Shown: positions 12,363 through 22,830 of the stretch, piece by piece
How the letters are laid out: each line of letters starts with the position of its first letter
Numbering within the stretch: position 1 is the first letter of the stretch
Assembly (NCBI GenBank): GCA_009668225.1
Contig: WJYK01000017.1
Span: 1 to 64,000 of the forward strand
Origin: Enterobacteriaceae bacterium RIT693
GTDB taxonomy: Bacteria; Pseudomonadota; Gammaproteobacteria; Enterobacterales; Enterobacteriaceae
DNA length: 64,000 nucleotides
Direction: 5' to 3'
Notes under the pieces: generated by a model
Databases searched by the model: none
Told to the model about the DNA's origin: nothing
The model's input: only the letters and a program-made list of their open reading frames with translations
Translations under genes and position numbers: made by a program

Positions 12363-12965
12363 TCAGCGCCAGATAAGCAGTACGCAGGCCGCGGTTAACA
12401 CGCCCATGCTGACGTTGAAAATGGCCCAGGAACGGCGGCTACGCAGAAACAGGCCGATCAGGCTACCAAAGGCTATCCAGATAACCCCGGCCACGATGTT
12501 CACCAGCGCAATCCCTACGCTTATCATCGCCACGGAATGCAGATAGGCGGCACCCGCCAGGCTAAAGCTTGCGACGGCACCCAGCGCCATCAGCCAGGCT
12601 TTAGGGTTTATCACCTGCAGCAGGCCACCCTGCCAGAACGGCACCGGAGAAGGCGGTGCGGCGTCGGTTTCCAGTCGCTCGTATTTCGCGGTGCCAATTT
12701 TCCAGGCCAGCCACAAAAGATAAACGCTACCGGCAATCTTCAGGATAAGGTGCAGAGCCGGGTAAAGCAGGATTAGGCTCCCGACGCCAAAGGCAACCAG
12801 CACTAAAATGCATTGCATCCCGAGCATGATGCCAATCATCAAAGGCAGGCTGCGGAAAAAACCGTAATTCGCCCCGGACGCGGTAAGTAGCGTATTATTA
12901 GGGCCAGGTGTAATGGCGGCGACCCAGAGAAAGCCCAGCATCGAAAGAAAAAGCGTTAAGTCCAT
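12363..12965 (-). CDS. LysE/RhtB family amino-acid exporter
   Basis: Inner-membrane exporter with about six membrane segments, 200 residues. The N-terminus MDLTLFLSMLGFLWVAAITP followed by GPNNTLL is the hallmark of the LysE/RhtB superfamily. The related E. coli proteins export threonine, homoserine, cysteine or O-acetylserine; the substrate here cannot be read from the sequence. The start is set at ATG 12965 with GGAG ten bases upstream; a GTG six codons earlier is possible. E. coli K-12 has no gene at this place between yheS and yheT, so this is a lineage-specific gain or a loss in E. coli. It is divergent from yheT, 60 bases apart. Confidence 0.85.
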   Translation of the reverse strand: MDLTLFLSMLGFLWVAAITPGPNNTLLTASGANYGFFRSLPLMIGIMLGMQCILVLVAFGVGSLILLYPALHLILKIAGSVYLLWLAWKIGTAKYERLETDAAPPSPVPFWQGGLLQVINPKAWLMALGAVASFSLAGAAYLHSVAMISVGIALVNIVAGVIWIAFGSLIGLFLRSRRSWAIFNVSMGVLTAACVLLIWR

Positions 12966-13025
12966 GAATTGGGTGCTCCACACCCGAAGAATAATTAGCG
13001 AACTAAACGAAACTAACAGTGTGAT

Positions 13026-14042
13026 ATGGCCAGTACAAGTCCTTTAGAATTGAATATTCATCATGATGAAGGTGACGATTTCCGCCCGATGCGCGGACTC
13101 AGTAATCCGCATCTGCAAACCATGATCCCACGTTTGATTCGCCGCCGAATCAATTTCAAACCTCACTGGCAGCGCCTGGATATGCCGGACGGGGATTTTG
13201 TCGATCTTGCGTGGAGCGAAGATCCGCAAACCGCGATGCATAAACCGCGTCTGGTGGTGTTTCACGGCCTGGAAGGCAGCCTCCACAGCCCTTACGCCCA
13301 CGGCATGATAGAAGCGGCCAAAAAGCGCGGCTGGCTAGGCGTGGTAATGCATTTTCGCGGCTGTAGCGGTGTGCCAAACCGTAAAGAGCGCATTTACCAC
13401 TCCGGCGAAACCGAAGACGGCACCTTCTTCCTCGAATGGTTGAATCAGCGCTACGGCGAGGTCCCAACCGCCGCGGTTGGTTTCTCGCTGGGCGGAAATA
13501 TGCTCGCCTGCCTGATGGCAAAACAGGGCGCGGCCTGCACGCTGAAAGCGGGAGTTATCGTCTCCGCACCGTTGATGCTCGAGCAATGTTGCTATCACAT
13601 GGAACAAGGCTTTTCGCGCGTTTATCAGCACTACCTGCTGAACCTGCTGAAAAAAAATGCCGCCCGCAAGCTGAAGAGCTACCCGGGTTCACTGCCTATC
13701 GACCTGCGTAAACTTAAAAGCCTGCGCCGTATTCGCGAGTTCGACGACCTGATCACCTCAAAAATTCACGGCTTTGCCGACGCACTGGACTACTATCGCC
13801 AGTGCAGCGCCATGCCGCTCTTGCCGGACATTGCCTCGCCAACGCTGATTATTCACGCCAAAGACGATCCGTTTATGGACCACCACGTGATCCCGGACCG
13901 CGAAACGCTGCCGCCGAATATCCACTATCAGCTCACCACCTATGGCGGTCACGTTGGCTTCGTTGGCGGCACGCCGCTGCGCCCACAGATGTGGCTTGAG
14001 CAGCGCATTCCTGACTGGCTAACCCGCTTCCTGGACAACTGA
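13026..14042 (+). CDS. yheT: Alpha/beta hydrolase YheT
   Basis: Putative esterase or lipase-like hydrolase of the YheT/ABHD1 family, 338 residues; the natural substrate is unknown. The nucleophile elbow GFSLGGN places Ser at about residue 154. The acid is probably Asp in HAKDDPFM and the base His in YGGHVGF near the C-terminus. An N-terminal motif [12 protein letters not shown] is typical of the family. It is followed one base later by yheU, so the two form an operon. Confidence 0.94.
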   Translation: MASTSPLELNIHHDEGDDFRPMRGLSNPHLQTMIPRLIRRRINFKPHWQRLDMPDGDFVDLAWSEDPQTAMHKPRLVVFHGLEGSLHSPYAHGMIEAAKKRGWLGVVMHFRGCSGVPNRKERIYHSGETEDGTFFLEWLNQRYGEVPTAAVGFSLGGNMLACLMAKQGAACTLKAGVIVSAPLMLEQCCYHMEQGFSRVYQHYLLNLLKKNAARKLKSYPGSLPIDLRKLKSLRRIREFDDLITSKIHGFADALDYYRQCSAMPLLPDIASPTLIIHAKDDPFMDHHVIPDRETLPPNIHYQLTTYGGHVGFVGGTPLRPQMWLEQRIPDWLTRFLDN

Positions 14043-14043
14043 A

Positions 14044-14262
14044 ATGATCATTCCCTGGCAAGATCTCGCCCCTGAAACCCTCGACAGTTTGATTGAATCT
14101 TTTGTATTACGCGAAGGCACCGATTATGGTGAGCAGGAGCGCTCGCTGACGCAAAAAGTCGCCGACGTGAAGCGCCAGTTGCAAAGCGGCGAAGCCGTGC
14201 TGGTTTGGTCTGAACTCCATGAAACGGTAAATATTATGCCGCGCGGGCAGTTTCGTGGCTGA
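14044..14262 (+). CDS. yheU: YheU family protein (UPF0270)
   Basis: Small cytoplasmic protein, 72 residues as in E. coli, beginning [20 protein letters not shown]. The conserved stretch [15 protein letters not shown] defines the family. Function unknown. It starts one base after the yheT stop (TGAA ATG), so the pair is co-translated or at least co-transcribed. Confidence 0.94.
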   Translation: MIIPWQDLAPETLDSLIESFVLREGTDYGEQERSLTQKVADVKRQLQSGEAVLVWSELHETVNIMPRGQFRG

Positions 14263-14352
14263 CCGCTAACCGGCGGGGTGATCTATACTGGCTGAAAAGT
14301 ATAACAACCAGAAACCAGACCTTTTTCCGATCCCTCATGGAGTTGTCACCTT

Positions 14353-15222
14353 ATGTCAGCCAAACACCCGGTTATTGCGGTAACAGGTTCCAGCGGCGCC
14401 GGAACCACCACCACCAGCCTTGCCTTCCGCAAGATTTTCCAGCAGCTCAATCTGCGTGCCGCCGAGGTTGAAGGCGACAGCTTCCACCGCTATACCCGCC
14501 CGGAAATGGATATGGCCATCCGCAAGGCGCGTGATGCGGGCCGCCACATCAGCTATTTTGGGCCAGAAGCCAACGACTTCGGTTTACTGGAACAAACCTT
14601 TATCGAATACGGCCAGAGCGGCAAAGGTCAATCACGTAAATATCTGCATACCTACGATGAAGCCGTGCCGTGGAACCAGGTGCCGGGTACCTTTACGCCG
14701 TGGCAGCCGCTGTCGGAACCAACCGACGTGCTGTTTTATGAAGGCCTGCACGGCGGCGTTGTCACCCCGCAACATAACGTAGCAGACTGCGTGGATTTGC
14801 TGGTTGGCGTGGTGCCTATTGTTAACCTGGAATGGATTCAGAAGCTGGTTCGCGACACCGGCGAGCGCGGCCATTCGCGGGAAGCGGTGATGGACTCCGT
14901 CGTGCGTTCGATGGACGATTACATCAACTTCATTACGCCGCAGTTCTCACGCACCCATATTAACTTCCAGCGCGTCCCGACGGTGGATACCTCTAACCCG
15001 TTTGCCGCACGTGCCATTCCGTCGCTGGACGAAAGCTTCGTGGTTATCCATTTCCGCGGGCTGGACGATATCGACTTCCCTTATCTGCTGGCGATGCTGC
15101 AAGGATCGTTTATCTCCCACATCAACACTCTGGTGGTGCCTGGCGGGAAAATGGGGCTGGCGATGGAGCTGATTATGGGGCCGCTGGTGCAGCGACTGGC
15201 GGAAGGCAGGAAGATTGCCTGA
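14353..15222 (+). CDS. prkB: Phosphoribulokinase-like protein PrkB
   Basis: Homologue of phosphoribulokinase/uridine kinase, 289 residues. The P-loop is GSSGAGTTTT near residue 12, with further motifs EGDSFHRY and FYEGLHGG that match phosphoribulokinase. The genome type has no Calvin cycle, so the physiological substrate is unknown; a separate role near crp has been suggested only by its conserved position. It is convergent with yhfA across a terminator. Confidence 0.93.
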   Translation: MSAKHPVIAVTGSSGAGTTTTSLAFRKIFQQLNLRAAEVEGDSFHRYTRPEMDMAIRKARDAGRHISYFGPEANDFGLLEQTFIEYGQSGKGQSRKYLHTYDEAVPWNQVPGTFTPWQPLSEPTDVLFYEGLHGGVVTPQHNVADCVDLLVGVVPIVNLEWIQKLVRDTGERGHSREAVMDSVVRSMDDYINFITPQFSRTHINFQRVPTVDTSNPFAARAIPSLDESFVVIHFRGLDDIDFPYLLAMLQGSFISHINTLVVPGGKMGLAMELIMGPLVQRLAEGRKIA

Positions 15223-15230
15223 TTCGGCAG

Positions 15231-15254
15231 AGGCGGCGTGAATGCCGCCTTTTT
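15231..15254. terminator. Terminator between prkB and yhfA
   Basis: AGGCGGC-GTGAAT-GCCGCCT followed by TTTTT, located nine bases after the prkB stop. Confidence 0.85.
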
Positions 15255-15259
15255 GATCT

Positions 15260-15664
15260 TTATGCTTCGATCACTTCATAGCTGTGGGTAATGTTTGCCG
15301 CTTTCCCAAGCATCAGCGCTACCGAACAATACTTTTCAGCAGAAAGATCGACCGCGCGCGATACGGCGCTATCCTTCAGCTCTTTTCCGGTAACCACAAA
15401 GTGCAGATTAATATGGGTGAACAGGCGCGGCGCTTCTTCACGGCGCTCAGAGGTCAGCTTGACTTCACAATCCATCACGTCGTGGCGACCTTTTTGCAAA
15501 ATCGACACCACGTCAATGGCGCTACAGCCGCCCGCCGCCATCAGCAGCATTTCCATTGGGCTTGGCGCTTTATCACCAGAATTACCGTCCATCAAGATCT
15601 GGTGGCCAGAAGCGGACTCCCCGAGGAAGGTCATGCCTTCCACCCATTTAACACGTGCCTGCAT
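15260..15664 (-). CDS. yhfA: OsmC family protein YhfA
   Basis: A 134-residue OsmC/Ohr-fold protein, beginning MQARVKWVEGMTFLGESASG. One conserved cysteine lies in LLMAAGGCSAIDVVS (about residue 48). OsmC-fold proteins often reduce organic peroxides, but activity for YhfA is not established. It is divergently transcribed from crp across a 313-base region, as in E. coli. Confidence 0.94.
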   Translation of the reverse strand: MQARVKWVEGMTFLGESASGHQILMDGNSGDKAPSPMEMLLMAAGGCSAIDVVSILQKGRHDVMDCEVKLTSERREEAPRLFTHINLHFVVTGKELKDSAVSRAVDLSAEKYCSVALMLGKAANITHSYEVIEA

Positions 15665-15977
15665 TTTGCCTACTCCTGTTGAGAAAATATTCTTTCAGAT
15701 TACGCGTCTACGTCAAAACTGGCAACGTAAGGCGATCCAAGTCATGCTGAAACGAGACAAGACAAGACACTTACCAAAAGCTATGCTAAAACAATTCGGA
15801 TGCTGCTGCGATACAGAGACGTTTATGCCGTAAGCAGAGGAAACGACTAATTACAGGCCGCAGGATTGACCTGCCCGCCAGTTCCCAGGGTATGGGAAAA
15901 TTTCACGATTGCAACGCCAGACAAGAGGTTCCGAGTCTTGTCTTTGGTAGCCAGTTTATAACAGAGGATAACCGCGC
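15665..15977. other. Intergenic region yhfA-crp (313 bases)
   Basis: Promoter and leader region of crp and of yhfA. The last 25 bases before crp (TTATAACAGAGGATAACCG) match E. coli closely, but the rest has diverged. I could not find a good TGTGA-N6-TCACA match for the CRP autoregulatory site. A leader hairpin at 15919-15943 is noted separately. Confidence 0.55.
15919..15943 (+). promoter_or_regulatory. Hairpin in the crp mRNA leader
   Basis: AGACAAGA and TCTTGTCT form a perfect 8-bp stem with a nine-base loop, about 25 bases before the AGAGGA ribosome binding site. No T-run follows, so it is not a terminator. Role unknown. Confidence 0.5.
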
Positions 15978-16610
15978 ATGGTGCTTGGCAAACCGCAAAC
16001 AGACCCGACTCTCGAATGGTTCTTGTCTCATTGCCACATTCATAAGTATCCGTCGAAGAGCACGCTGATTCACCAGGGTGAAAAGGCGGAGACGCTGTAT
16101 TACATCGTCAAAGGCTCCGTAGCTGTTCTGATTAAAGATGAAGAAGGCAAGGAGATGATCCTTTCTTATCTGAATCAGGGTGATTTCATTGGTGAATTAG
16201 GTTTGTTCGAAGAAGGTCAGGAGCGTAGCGCCTGGGTTCGTGCCAAGACAGCCTGTGAAGTAGCTGAAATTTCCTATAAAAAATTCCGTCAGCTGATTCA
16301 GGTCAACCCGGACATCCTGATGCGTCTGTCTTCCCAGATGGCACGCCGCCTGCAGGTTACCTCCGAGAAAGTCGGCAACCTCGCCTTCCTGGACGTGACC
16401 GGCCGCATCGCACAGACGCTGCTGAACCTGGCTAAACAGCCGGACGCCATGACCCACCCGGACGGGATGCAGATTAAAATCACCCGCCAGGAAATCGGTC
16501 AGATCGTGGGCTGCTCCCGCGAAACCGTTGGCCGTATTCTGAAAATGCTGGAAGACCAGAATCTCATTTCCGCACACGGTAAAACGATTGTCGTTTACGG
16601 CACGCGTTAA
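15978..16610 (+). CDS. crp: cAMP receptor protein (CRP)
   Basis: Global regulator of carbon-source use; with cAMP it binds TGTGA-N6-TCACA sites as a homodimer. It is 210 residues, the same as E. coli. The cyclic-nucleotide domain (about 10-135) contains [20 protein letters not shown], and the C-terminal helix-turn-helix (about 168-190) contains [20 protein letters not shown]. The ribosome site AGAGGA lies about 12 bases upstream. Followed by a strong terminator. Confidence 0.99.
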   Translation: MVLGKPQTDPTLEWFLSHCHIHKYPSKSTLIHQGEKAETLYYIVKGSVAVLIKDEEGKEMILSYLNQGDFIGELGLFEEGQERSAWVRAKTACEVAEISYKKFRQLIQVNPDILMRLSSQMARRLQVTSEKVGNLAFLDVTGRIAQTLLNLAKQPDAMTHPDGMQIKITRQEIGQIVGCSRETVGRILKMLEDQNLISAHGKTIVVYGTR

Positions 16611-16621
16611 TTAGCCCCATA

Positions 16622-16653
16622 AAGGCGTGTCGCTTCGGTAACACGCCTTTTTT
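16622..16653 (+). terminator. Terminator of crp
   Basis: AAGGCGTGT/ACACGCCTT, a 9-bp stem with a ten-base loop, followed by TTTTTT, 12 bases after the crp stop. Confidence 0.9.
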
Positions 16654-16671
16654 GTCTCTACAATTCAGGCT

Positions 16672-18756
16672 ATGTGGAAGAGATTAATTTATCACCCGGA
16701 AGTTAACTACGCGCTGCGGCAAACGCTGGTGCTGTGTCTACCCGTGGCTATCGGCCTGGTCCTCGACAGCCTGCAAAATGGCCTGCTTTTCTCGTTAGTG
16801 CCTGCCTGCTGCAACATTGCCGGGCTGGACACGCCGCATAAACGCTTCTTCAAACGTTTGATCATTGGCGGCGGCCTGTTCGCCGTCAGCAGCCTAATCA
16901 TGCAGCTTCTGCTGCTTTATACCCACGTCCCGCTGCCTGCGATATTAATCGTTATGGCCCTGCTGCTCGGCGTCACGGCGGAAATAAGCTCACTGCATGC
17001 TCGCCTGCTGCCCGCGTCGCTGATTGCCGCAATCTTCACGCTCAGCATGGCTGGTAACATGCCTATCTGGAAACCGATGGTGCTCTATATCTCCGGCACC
17101 ATCTGGTACGGCGCGTTCAACTGGTTCTGGTTCAGACTATGGCGTGAACAGCCGCTCAGAGAGTCGCTAAGCCTGCTGTACCGTCAGCTTGCGGACTACT
17201 GTGAGGCAAAATACAGCCTGCTGACCCAGCACACCGATCCGGAAAAAGCGCTGCCTCCCTTACTTGCCCGCCAGCAAAAAGCCGTCGACCTGATAACCAT
17301 CTGCTACCAGCAGCTGCATATGCTGTCGGCTAACCAGCAAAACGGCTACAAGCGCCTGCTGCGCGCTTTCCAGGTCGCACTGGATTTGCAGGAACACATT
17401 TCGGTGAGCCTGCATCAGCCAGAAGAGGTTCAGAAGCTGGTCGAGCAAAGTCATGCGGAAGCCGTGATCCGCTGGAATGCCCAAACCATCGCCGCGCGCC
17501 TGCGGGTGCTGGCAGACGATATTCTCTATCACCGCTACCCGACGCGCTTTACCATGGACAAACAGATCGACGCCCTGGAAAAGATCGCCCGTCAGAACCC
17601 GGATAATCCGGTTGGTCAATTTTGTCACTACCATTTCAGCCGCATAGCCCGGGTGCTGAAAACCCAGCGTCCGCTGTACGTGAGGGATTTAATGGAAGAC
17701 AGGGAACGCCGACTGCCTTTCTTCCCGGCGCTGAAAAACTACCTTTCTTTCAAATCATCGGCGCTGCGCAGCTCCGCACGCCTGGGCGTAATGCTGACGA
17801 TTGCCAGCCTGCTTGGGTCTTTCTTACATCTGCCTAAACCGTACTGGATCCTGATGACGGTGATGTTCGTGACTCAAAACGGCTATGGCGCAACGCGGGT
17901 ACGTATTGTGCACAGGGCGGCAGGCACCATGGCTGGGCTGTGTATCGCCGGTATTACCCTGCACTTCCACGTTCCGGACAGCTACACCCTACTGGCGATG
18001 CTGATGATTACCCTGGTGAGCTATCTGTTCATTCGCAAAAGCTACGGCTGGGCCACCATCGGCTTTACCGTTACGGCGGTATATACCCTGCAGCTCATTA
18101 CCCTAAGCGCCGAAAGCTACATCATTCCGCGGCTTATCGACACGCTGCTCGGCTGCCTGATAGCCTTTGGCGGCATGATCTGGCTTTGGCCACAGTGGCA
18201 AACTGGCCTACTGCGTCAGAACGCCCACGACGCGCTCGAGGCCGATCAGGACGCCATTCGCCTGATACTGAGCAACGATCCGGAACCCACGCCGCTGGCC
18301 TGGCAACGCATGCGGGTCAACCAGGCACATAATGCGCTGTTTAACTCGCTCAACCAGGCGATGCAAGAGCCTGGGTTTAACTCTCATTATCTGGCAGACA
18401 TGAAGCTCTGGGTGACCCACAGCCAGTTCATCGTCGAGCACATCAACGCCATGACCACTCTGGCACGTGAGCACAACATGCTCACGCCGGACCTGGCACA
18501 AAAGTATCTGCAGTCTTGTGAAATTGGCTTACAGCGCTGCCAGCAAAGGCTGGAGTACGACGGGCCTGGCGGGTCGAACGACGCCAATATTCTGGATTCA
18601 GACACGCTGCCCACGGGGCCGTTAAGCACCATGGAGCAGCATTTACAGCGGATTATTGGCCACCTGAACACCATGCATACCATCTCCTCGGTAGCCTGGC
18701 GCCAGCGGCCTCATCATGGGATCTGGCTGAGCCGCCGCCTGCGGCGCTCGGGTTAG
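16672..18756 (+). CDS. yhfK: FUSC/YccS-type inner membrane protein YhfK
   Basis: Large membrane protein of the fusaric-acid-resistance-like (FUSC, YccS/YhfK) family, 694 residues (E. coli 696). Two blocks of membrane segments (about residues 15-150 and 365-510) are each followed by a soluble helical part, as in aromatic-acid efflux proteins such as AaeB, but no substrate is known. It starts 20 bases after the crp terminator and ends two bases before the argD stop on the other strand, with no visible terminator between. Confidence 0.94.
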   Translation: MWKRLIYHPEVNYALRQTLVLCLPVAIGLVLDSLQNGLLFSLVPACCNIAGLDTPHKRFFKRLIIGGGLFAVSSLIMQLLLLYTHVPLPAILIVMALLLGVTAEISSLHARLLPASLIAAIFTLSMAGNMPIWKPMVLYISGTIWYGAFNWFWFRLWREQPLRESLSLLYRQLADYCEAKYSLLTQHTDPEKALPPLLARQQKAVDLITICYQQLHMLSANQQNGYKRLLRAFQVALDLQEHISVSLHQPEEVQKLVEQSHAEAVIRWNAQTIAARLRVLADDILYHRYPTRFTMDKQIDALEKIARQNPDNPVGQFCHYHFSRIARVLKTQRPLYVRDLMEDRERRLPFFPALKNYLSFKSSALRSSARLGVMLTIASLLGSFLHLPKPYWILMTVMFVTQNGYGATRVRIVHRAAGTMAGLCIAGITLHFHVPDSYTLLAMLMITLVSYLFIRKSYGWATIGFTVTAVYTLQLITLSAESYIIPRLIDTLLGCLIAFGGMIWLWPQWQTGLLRQNAHDALEADQDAIRLILSNDPEPTPLAWQRMRVNQAHNALFNSLNQAMQEPGFNSHYLADMKLWVTHSQFIVEHINAMTTLAREHNMLTPDLAQKYLQSCEIGLQRCQQRLEYDGPGGSNDANILDSDTLPTGPLSTMEQHLQRIIGHLNTMHTISSVAWRQRPHHGIWLSRRLRRSG

Positions 18757-18758
18757 TT

Positions 18759-19979
<1,221 letters not shown>

Positions 19980-20006
19980 CTATCCCTCACCCGTTTCATG
20001 CGTTAA

Positions 20007-20045
20007 ATGTGAATGAAAATATAATCACGAAATATGCATAAAAAA
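20007..20045 (-). promoter_or_regulatory. Possible ArgR operator region upstream of argD
   Basis: The AT-rich stretch contains TGTGAATGAAAATATAATC and a second related half (AAATATGCATAAAA), resembling the tandem 18-bp ARG boxes (TGAAT-N4-ATTCA type) that repress argD in E. coli. Match is partial. Confidence 0.4.
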
Positions 20046-20067
20046 CCAAAATCAGGCAAGCGACAAT

Positions 20068-20631
20068 TTATCCAGCAAGGAAATTCGCCAGTAAAGCATG
20101 CCCCTGTTCACTGAGAATACTTTCCGGGTGAAACTGTACGCCTTCGATGTTCAGAGTGCGATGGCGGATGCCCATAATTTCCTGCTTATCCGTCCAGGCC
20201 GTGACGTCAAAGCTGTCGGGCAAGGTTTCAGGATCGATGAGCAGCGAGTGGTAGCGAGTCACGGTAAGCGGATTATTCAACCCACGAAATACGCCGCTGC
20301 CGTTATGACTGATAGCGGAAGTTTTTCCGTGCATCACTTGTTCAGCACGTACGATAGTTGCGCCAAACGCCTGCGCAATCGCCTGGTGCCCCAGGCAAAC
20401 GCCCAGAATAGGTAACTTACCGGCGAAGTGATTAATGGCAGCAAGTGAGATACCGGCCTCATTTGGGGTGCAAGGGCCAGGGGAGATCACCAGTTTTTTC
20501 GGCGCCAGACGCTCAATATCGCCCAGCCCAATTTCGTCGTTACGCTTAACCAGCACCTCCTCGCCCAGCTCGCAAAAATACTGGTAGAGGTTCCAGGTAA
20601 AGGAATCATAGTTGTCGATAAGCAGTAACAT
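20068..20631 (-). CDS. pabA: Aminodeoxychorismate synthase, glutamine amidotransferase subunit
   Basis: Supplies ammonia from glutamine to PabB for 4-amino-4-deoxychorismate, the precursor of folate. It has 187 residues like E. coli. The class I amidotransferase triad is visible: Cys in GVCLGHQA (about 79) and His and Glu in [10 protein letters not shown] (about 168-170). The N-terminus [18 protein letters not shown] is diagnostic. In E. coli fic and yhfG lie upstream; here only 123 bases separate it from the end of ppiA. Confidence 0.97.
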   Translation of the reverse strand: MLLLIDNYDSFTWNLYQYFCELGEEVLVKRNDEIGLGDIERLAPKKLVISPGPCTPNEAGISLAAINHFAGKLPILGVCLGHQAIAQAFGATIVRAEQVMHGKTSAISHNGSGVFRGLNNPLTVTRYHSLLIDPETLPDSFDVTAWTDKQEIMGIRHRTLNIEGVQFHPESILSEQGHALLANFLAG

Positions 20632-20754
20632 GGCGGCTCCAGGGCAAAAAAGAACGCGCTATTCTAGTCGCTTTCTCTGGCCTGACTCATCACTTATTGA
20701 AATTCTCTGTTTCTGGAAGGAGCAGCGCGGGCGACAAGGCCCGCGCCGAAAAGC

Positions 20755-21444
<690 letters not shown>

Positions 21445-21470
21445 CTAACACGCTGAAACAGATTGAAATA

Positions 21471-21486
21471 TGTGACACACTTCATG
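21471..21486. promoter_or_regulatory. Possible CRP site between ppiA and tsgA
   Basis: TGTGACACACTTCATG matches TGTGA-N6-TCACA at eight of ten fixed positions. CRP control of ppiA is known in E. coli; use for tsgA is possible as well. Confidence 0.45.
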
Positions 21487-21607
21487 AATTGATCAGTTTA
21501 TTTCAGCAATAAATTCATAATTCATTTAAATAGATCACGCAAATGACTAAAATCTGCCCGTCCGCCGCGCTGTCAATGCGCTTTACACTTCCTTGCACAG
21601 GCTCGTT

Positions 21608-22792
21608 ATGACTAACAGCAACCGAACCAAGCTTTTATGGATTAGCTTCTTCTCCTACGCCCTGACCGGTGCGTTGGTGATCGTCACCGGGATGGTGATG
21701 GGGAACATCGCAGAGTATTTCAATCTGCCGGTGTCCAGCATGAGTAATACTTTTACCTTCCTTAACGCCGGTATCCTGATCTCTATCTTCCTGAATGCCT
21801 GGCTGATGGAAATTGTTCCGCTGAAAACCCAGCTGCGCTTTGGCTTCCTGCTGATGGTGCTGGCCGTGGCCGGCCTGATCTTCGGTCATAACCTGGCTAT
21901 CTTCTCCGCTTCCATGTTCGTGCTGGGTCTGGTAAGCGGGATAACCATGTCGATTGGTACCTTCCTGATCACCCATATGTATGAAGGGCGTCAGCGCGGT
22001 TCCCGCCTGCTGTTTACCGACTCCTTCTTCAGCATGGCCGGGATGATTTTCCCGATGGTCGCCGCCATCCTGCTTGCCCGCAGCATCAACTGGTACTGGG
22101 TCTACGTCTGTATCGGCCTGGTCTACGTTGCTATCTTCCTGCTGACCCTGGGCTGTGAGTTCCCGGCGCTGGGTAAACACGCGAAGAAAGACGACCAGCC
22201 GGTTGTGAAAGAAAAATGGGGCATCGGCGTACTGTTCCTGTCCGTCGCGGCGCTGTGCTACATCCTCGGCCAGCTGGGCTTTATCTCCTGGGTACCGGAA
22301 TATGCTAAAGGCCTCGGCATGAGCATCAACGATGCCGGTAAGCTGGTCAGTGACTTCTGGATGTCCTATATGTTCGGTATGTGGGCGTTCAGCTTTATTC
22401 TTCGCTTCTTCGACCTGCAGCGCATTTTGACCGTACTGGCCGGTGCCGCTACCGTGCTGATGTACCTGTTCAACCACGGCGATCCAGCGCATCTTGCCTG
22501 GTTTATTCTGGCACTTGGCTTCTTCTCCAGCGCGATTTACACCACCATCATCACCCTGGGTTCACAGCAGACCAAAGTGTCTTCGCCGAAGCTGGTTAAC
22601 TTTGTGCTGACCTGCGGTACCGTTGGTACCATGCTGACCTTTATCGTCACCGGCCCAATCGTTGCCCACAGTGGCCCTCTGGCTGCTCTGCATACCGCTA
22701 ACGGCCTGTACGCAGTCGTGTTCGTCATGTGTATGGTGCTCGGTTTCGTGACCAAACACCGTAGCCATGGCGCAGCTGCTACCGCGCACTGA
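21608..22792 (+). CDS. tsgA: Major facilitator superfamily protein TsgA
   Basis: Inner-membrane MFS transporter with about 12 membrane segments, 394 residues (E. coli 393). The start at ATG 21608 ([11 protein letters not shown]) matches E. coli; a TTG five codons earlier is open but not needed. The substrate is unknown; the gene name comes from a tellurite- and selenite-linked phenotype described in Salmonella. It is convergent with codA here, whereas in E. coli it is followed directly by nirB. Confidence 0.95.
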   Translation: MTNSNRTKLLWISFFSYALTGALVIVTGMVMGNIAEYFNLPVSSMSNTFTFLNAGILISIFLNAWLMEIVPLKTQLRFGFLLMVLAVAGLIFGHNLAIFSASMFVLGLVSGITMSIGTFLITHMYEGRQRGSRLLFTDSFFSMAGMIFPMVAAILLARSINWYWVYVCIGLVYVAIFLLTLGCEFPALGKHAKKDDQPVVKEKWGIGVLFLSVAALCYILGQLGFISWVPEYAKGLGMSINDAGKLVSDFWMSYMFGMWAFSFILRFFDLQRILTVLAGAATVLMYLFNHGDPAHLAWFILALGFFSSAIYTTIITLGSQQTKVSSPKLVNFVLTCGTVGTMLTFIVTGPIVAHSGPLAALHTANGLYAVVFVMCMVLGFVTKHRSHGAAATAH

Positions 22793-22807
22793 TCGCCTTG
22801 CAATCCT

Positions 22808-22830
22808 CCTCTCCCTTAACGGGGAGAGGG
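22808..22830. terminator. Hairpin between tsgA and codA
   Basis: CCTCTCCC-TTAACG-GGGAGAGG between two convergent genes, 15 bases after the tsgA stop. No strong T-run on the plus strand, so it may be a repeat copy (same arms as 12334-12356 and 27208-27340) rather than a classic terminator. Confidence 0.6.

Noticed and set aside
14353..15222. Phosphoribulokinase gene as a sign of carbon fixation
   Set aside because: PrkB is a general enterobacterial gene next to crp; there is no RuBisCO or other Calvin-cycle gene in the window.
21635..22492. Minus-strand open frame of 285 codons opposite tsgA
   Set aside because: Very rich in Gln, Asp and His, the mirror of hydrophobic codons; no homology seen.
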